From: Cruorifilaria tuberocauda
Lineage: Eukaryota > Nematoda > Chromadorea > Rhabditida > Onchocercidae
Assembly: GCA_013365365.1 (NCBI GenBank)
Contig: JABVXU010001107.1
Location: 1-10,034, forward strand
Reading direction: 5' to 3'
DNA: 10,034 bases
Part shown: piece after piece, positions 6,935 to 10,034 of the stretch
Position numbering within the stretch: position 1 is the first letter of the stretch
Layout of the letters: every line of letters starts with the position of its first letter
The notes under the pieces: model-generated
Told to the model about the DNA's origin: nothing
Databases searched by the model: none
Seen by the model: only the letters and a program-made list of their open reading frames with translations
Made by a program: the position numbers and the translations under genes

Positions 6935-9627
6935 CTGGAAATCAATAAATGAAAATGTTCCGGATAATCTTAACACTTGAAAAAATTAAATTCTAATTTA
7001 AATAATTAAATGCTAATAAAAATACTAATTAAATGCTATGATAAACAAGATTATCATCTAAAAGTAATGATCAAGTCATTAATTAAGCTATTAGTGTCCC
7101 CGATGCTATCAGTGTTCCCGATGCTATCAATGTTCCCGAAGCTATCAGTTTTCATATAAAATTTAATGATTACAGGAGAAAATCAATCATTCAAATGAGA
7201 ACCAAATAAAAAAAGAAAGTAATTCATTAAATGCTACTGTAAGTGGGATTTTTAAAATCCAAAATTGATAATCAATTCATTCATTAATTAAGCTATCACT
7301 GTTCTCTAAGCTACCAGTGCCCCAGGCTATCAGTATTTTATTTAAAATTTAATATAAGAGAAAATGAATCATTGAAAACCTCAAACCTCTCGGTAGATAT
7401 GAACAAATCACGTAGCCTAACGACAGTGCATGCGTTCCTAATACCCAATGCGCTCAATGTTTGATTATAGTGTATTATATCGGACATACAACCGCGTAAA
7501 TAACCTTCACGTCGACGTCCTGAAATTGCATTTCAGTTTTAAATATTACCTTTCAGGTTTATTTTTCACTTGCTTTATCTTTTATAATTTTAGTTTGAAA
7601 TTTTTTTTGTAACAAAACTTATAGCTTATATGCTAATTTAATAAAATTATTCATTTTTTTTTAAGAATCGATTCGAAAATTTATTAAAAAGTATTCATAA
7701 ATTTATGGCTATTAACAGATATGATAAAATCAGCTTACTCTTAAACTTTTTGCTAAGTTTATCACTGATAACATATCAGTATATGCATTTCAAAAAATAT
7801 TGAATTAATTAGAGGATCAGTAAAGCATAGCGAATGGTACATATCGCTTAATTTTAGCTTAAACTTAAATTTTATCCTAGCCTAAACTTAGCTTAAACTC
7901 TTGCATCACATAAATTGAGTAAAGTATTACTTTTGGTGTTTATCTGAAAATTTCTTTTAAAATGATCAAACATGATAATTACAATTATCAACCTAATATT
8001 TCTGATAATTCTCGTAATTAAAACCTGCTAATTTAGTAATTTCTTTTTTAAAGCATTTGATAACTTCTTTTCGTTCAAAATAATATTTTCCAATCTTTAT
8101 ACTTTAATATTAAAAAAGTTATATGGAAATTTGTTCGTTCGATTTCAATGAATGATTGATTGCTTTTTCGCGATTTTTCTTTCAACCATTGAAAAATCCT
8201 TCTAACTTAGAGCCTAAGCTTTCATTTTGCTAATCCTATGGGATTTAAATTCATCCATACTATGCTTAATTTGTCTTTGGAAAAAAAAAAACTTTTTTTT
8301 CAAGTTCAGATTTTATAGCACCATATTACTATTTTATCAAAATTTCAAATATCGTGAATTAGTGAGTTAATTAGCTCAATAAGATAATTCCGTAATGATT
8401 TCGTTTTTTAAAACTATTTAAATTTTTGTTTTTCAGTAAATTTTTTTCCTACCTCCAAGACGATCATTCATTTTCAATATCACACACAAGTCAGAACAAT
8501 TTTTCCAGTTCAGGAATCGACTATCGAAACTGAAAATGTCAAAAATTTAAATTTAAACCTTCCGAAATAGCACAATTTCATGAATGAAAAAAAATTCAAT
8601 GTAAATTATTTGATTGCGATATTAGTATTCTGTATAGATTACAAATAAATTTTGGGAAAAAGCTTATAACGATATTATAATTTTCTGTATTAGAAATTAG
8701 AGCACTTCTCGGTATAATTCCTGAGATTTTCCGGTCACTTTGAAATTTTTGCTTTTCTTTGTGCATTTGGATGAAATATTGCAATTTACATGGCATCGCG
8801 AGGGAGAAAAAAACAATATTTGGAAAATAAAAAACAAAATGCATCAAGAATGTAATTAAAATTTATTGAATATTAGCTTAGAAATTACTTTACTTTACTT
8901 TCTAAATCAATACTGCGAAATAACTCTTAGAATTGTAGTTTTCAATAAAAATAGAAAAAGTTTTGAGAGAGATGCTTAAAATTTCTAAGCTAATAGTTTG
9001 ATTCTAAACGATGAAATCATTTACTTTTTAACTTATTCCAGGCATTATTGTTGAAATAAATAAGTAATCCATAACGATTTCATTTTTAAAAATAAATTTT
9101 TCTGAAAACAATTCAGGTAGATCCAAGAGCATTTGTGTTCTTACTTAACTTGATAATGTAACTGTGATAATATTTAAATATTGCAATTGAGAAATCATTA
9201 AATCATTTTTAGTACTATCAATTGAAATTCCGAGAAAACAAAATTTTAGCAAAAAATTTTCGAAGCAAAAATTAGCTATTTAAAGAAAGTAAACGAAGAC
9301 GAATTAATTGTGAGTTTTTAACTTATAAACTTTTTTCTTTTCAAAAATCTTAAACTATAAAATAATTTCTTTGCTAATATACTTAAATGTAAGTATAATG
9401 TAAGCTAATATACTTTAATATACTTAAGTTAAATGTAAGCTAATATACTTAAATGTAAAGATTTGCAGTAAACTCTAGTATTTTTTTTTGCAGTAATTTA
9501 AATGTAATTAGCTGAAATTCGTTTGTATTATTGGAACGAAATGACGAAATTAGGAACTTTTCGTCTTACTGGGTCTTTCTCGTTCGTACTAAATCAACAA
9601 AACTAATGCATGAATGGCAAAATGAAG
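6805..9627 (-). CDS. Ly6/uPAR (three-finger) domain surface protein, probably GPI-anchored; 5' partial, four exons
   Basis: Seen: on the minus strand, exons 9627-9570, 8529-8453, 7519-7387 and 6934-6805 join with matching phases (2, 1, 2) into 131 residues. Cysteines fall at 3, 6, 30, 34, 55, 75, 101, 103 and 108. The start has CHSC, the middle LRGC, and the end LCACHKDLCN, the hallmark CxC...CN close of Ly6/uPAR domains. After it come 22 residues ending in a hydrophobic run (YLSISLMYFLLKFL), as in GPI-anchor signals. Possible N-glycosylation sites are at residues 29, 63 and 113. Known: such proteins fold as three disulfide-braced loops on the cell surface and often modulate receptors or channels. 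Inferred: membrane-anchored extracellular protein; the signal-peptide exon is missing and probably lies right of 10034. The middle-to-end pattern recalls nematode ODR-2/HOT-like Ly6 proteins, but this is a tentative resemblance. The last three exons are the firmest. Confidence 0.75.
7080..7380. repeat. Diverged segmental duplication containing the 18-bp units
   Basis: Both 7075-7200 and 7275-7380 run through ATTAATTAAGCTAT, the GCTATCAGT units, AAATTTAAT, GAGAAAAT and then AATCATT in the same order. This is a direct duplication of about 110 bp inside the 452-bp last intron (6935-7386) of the Ly6 gene, ending just before exon 3. Confidence 0.6.
7094..7147. repeat. Three tandem 18-bp units in the last Ly6 intron
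   Basis: Units at 7094-7111, 7112-7129 and 7130-7147 follow the pattern (G/A)TGT(C/T)CCCGA(T/A)GCTATCA with one or two differences each. Degenerate copies recur at about 7298-7345 (GTTCTCTAAGCTACCA, GTGCCCCAGGCTATCA). Confidence 0.85.
7387..7519 (-). CDS. Ly6 gene exon 3: RGC motif
   Basis: Minus strand, after the consensus acceptor GCAATTTCAG; 2 bases, 43 codons and 2 bases are open, ending GAGAG before donor GTTTGA. It encodes REGYLRGCMSD, an N-Q-T sequon, and NACTVVRLRDLF. The segment is visibly richer in G+C than its flanks. It leaves in phase 2 (AG), which with G of exon 4 gives Arg. The donor is not the best consensus, but the phase and protein pattern support it. Confidence 0.8.
7520..8452 (-). 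other. Ly6 intron 2 (933 bp)
   Basis: AT-rich, bounded by donor GTAGGA at 8452 and acceptor TTTCAG at 7520 on the minus strand. No further exon was recognised. A short repeat of TAGC(T/C)TAAACTTA occurs around 7854-7898. Confidence 0.6.
8453..8529 (-). CDS. Ly6 gene exon 2: central cysteine pair
   Basis: Minus strand, flanked by a strong acceptor (GACATTTTCAG) and donor GTAGGA. One base, 25 codons and one base are open in a single frame reading FDSRFLNWKNCSDLC and then VILKMNDRLG. Entry phase fits exon 1 and exit phase (G) fits GA at the start of exon 3, making a Gly codon. The C-x3-C followed by a Gly-rich turn is placed as expected before the RGC motif. Confidence 0.75.
8530..9569 (-). other. 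Ly6 intron 1 (1,040 bp)
   Basis: Bounded by donor GTAAGA at 9569 and acceptor ATTTTCAG at 8530 on the minus strand. It contains a tandem-repeat patch (9373-9463) and a cysteine-bearing open stretch around 8700-8830 (minus) that lacks usable splice sites. The longer minus frame at 8596-8847 is not supported as a gene. Confidence 0.55.
9373..9463. repeat. Tandem repeats of GCTAATATACTTAAATGTAA
   Basis: Three recognisable copies of GCTAATATACTT(A)AATGTAA with partial copies between them, in Ly6 intron 1. Confidence 0.8.
9570..9627 (-). CDS. Ly6 gene exon 1 (first visible): CHSC motif
   Basis: Read on the minus strand after acceptor TTACAATAG, with 2 bases, 18 codons and 2 bases before donor GTAAGA. 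Only one frame is open and it gives SFCHSCIS, matching the first cysteine pair of Ly6 domains. The exit phase (CA) joins T of the next exon to make a His codon. The acceptor is weak, and the open frame continues upstream as a hydrophobic stretch to a TAA at 9655-9653 without a Met, so the left edge is the least certain of the four exons. Confidence 0.6.
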
Positions 9628-9735
9628 CTATTGTAATATAATTTAAAATAATTTAATCATGAAAGTATCGATATCATGGAAGGAGTAGTCAGGATGGTTG
9701 AGAATTCGGGAATTCATGGATAAACGTACAAACTT

Positions 9736-9758
9736 ACACACACACACATATATATATG
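9736..9758 (+). repeat. (AC)n(AT)n microsatellite
   Basis: An ACACACACACAC run followed by ATATATATATG. On the minus strand it ends in a consensus-looking donor (GTGTGTAAGT), which is probably a by-product of the repeat. Confidence 0.9.
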
Positions 9759-9949
9759 TAAGTATCAGAGTTGATAGAGAGATGTTAAATTAGATTGAAC
9801 TGAAATCGAATCAAATATCTTTAATGGAAAGTAGGCTGGAAAATTCACACTGAAAATTTTATAGATGTTTTCTCACTAGGTTTTTTAGAAATCTTGGCTA
9901 TTAAAAAGTTACTATTAGTGATAAAATCTGAAATTTAAAAGTAAAATAT

Positions 9950-10034
9950 AATTTGTTATCAATAGGCTTACAGTATGAAGTGATAAGTATGTTGTAGAAT
10001 TTACAAAAAATACAATTTGTTATCAGTAGGCTTA
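9950..10034. repeat. Direct repeat, 64-bp period, cut by the window edge
   Basis: AATTTGTTATCA(A/G)TAGGCTTA occurs at 9950-9970 and 10014-10034 with one mismatch. The second copy runs into the end of the window, so a longer tandem array may continue. Confidence 0.75.

Larger units (their letters stand above)
9628..10034. other. Region upstream of the first visible Ly6 exon
   Basis: Should be intron if the signal-peptide exon lies right of the window. No in-phase Met-initiated hydrophobic exon with a phase-1 donor was found on the minus strand. The region holds an AC/AT microsatellite at about 9736-9758 and a direct repeat at its right edge. Confidence 0.45.

Noticed and set aside
6717..6980. 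87-residue plus-strand open frame with ordinary-looking composition
   Set aside because: It is antisense to Ly6 exon 4; the minus strand gives the CxC...DLCN motif with a good acceptor, while this frame shows no domain.
7553..7561. TCAGGTTTA, one base off the MEF3 site bound by SIX proteins, inside the Ly6 gene
   Set aside because: A single 9-mer with one mismatch, in an intron close to a splice site; not enough to propose regulation of the Ly6 gene by the SIX factor.
8596..8847. Minus-strand open frame starting MHFVFYFPNIVFF, signal-peptide-like
   Set aside because: The hydrophobic start and the cysteine-rich stretch (CHVNC) are in different frames, there is no suitable donor phase to exon 2, and the rest is low-complexity. 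It is kept only as a question about the missing Ly6 exon.
9721..9790. Minus-strand hydrophobic reading (SLSTLILTYIYVCVC) ending at a consensus donor GTAAGT, considered as the Ly6 signal-peptide exon
   Set aside because: No Met in frame, a stop just upstream, no usable acceptor in that frame, and the donor arises from the AC/AT microsatellite.

Overview
The window looks like AT-rich (roughly three-quarters A+T by eye) nuclear DNA from a metazoan, most likely a nematode. The evidence is intron-containing genes, short T-rich splice acceptors close to the nematode TTTTCAG consensus, a SIX1/2-class homeobox gene like the ceh-33/ceh-34 type, and a secreted Ly6/uPAR-type gene of the kind nematodes have in numbers. 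The species cannot be named. Introns of 0.3 to 3.7 kb argue against a very compact genome.

Layout: two genes lie tail to tail. On the + strand, positions 587-5766 hold the 3' four exons of a SIX1/2 transcription factor gene: the C-terminal part of the SIX domain, the whole homeodomain and a 97-residue tail. Its first exon(s) lie left of the window. Its third visible intron (1733-5474) is 3.7 kb and carries a 96-bp inverted repeat, a dense run of GATA-type hexamers, a CT microsatellite and a TG/TACG-rich microsatellite.

On the - strand, positions 9627 down to 6805 hold four small exons. They join in phase into the mature part of a Ly6/three-finger-fold surface protein ending in a C-C-DLCN motif and a hydrophobic GPI-type tail. 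None of these exons forms a long ORF; the gene was found by reading splice sites, phases and cysteine spacing. Its signal-peptide exon was not found and probably lies right of the window.

The roughly 1 kb between the two stop codons holds both 3' UTRs, with candidate polyadenylation signals for each strand about 70 bp apart. No RNA genes, CRISPR arrays, transposase genes or bacterial-type features were seen. The other long ORFs are low-complexity or shadow frames inside introns.

Nothing here indicates that the two genes act in one pathway. One is a nuclear developmental regulator and the other a predicted membrane-anchored extracellular protein; the convergent arrangement is the only visible link.
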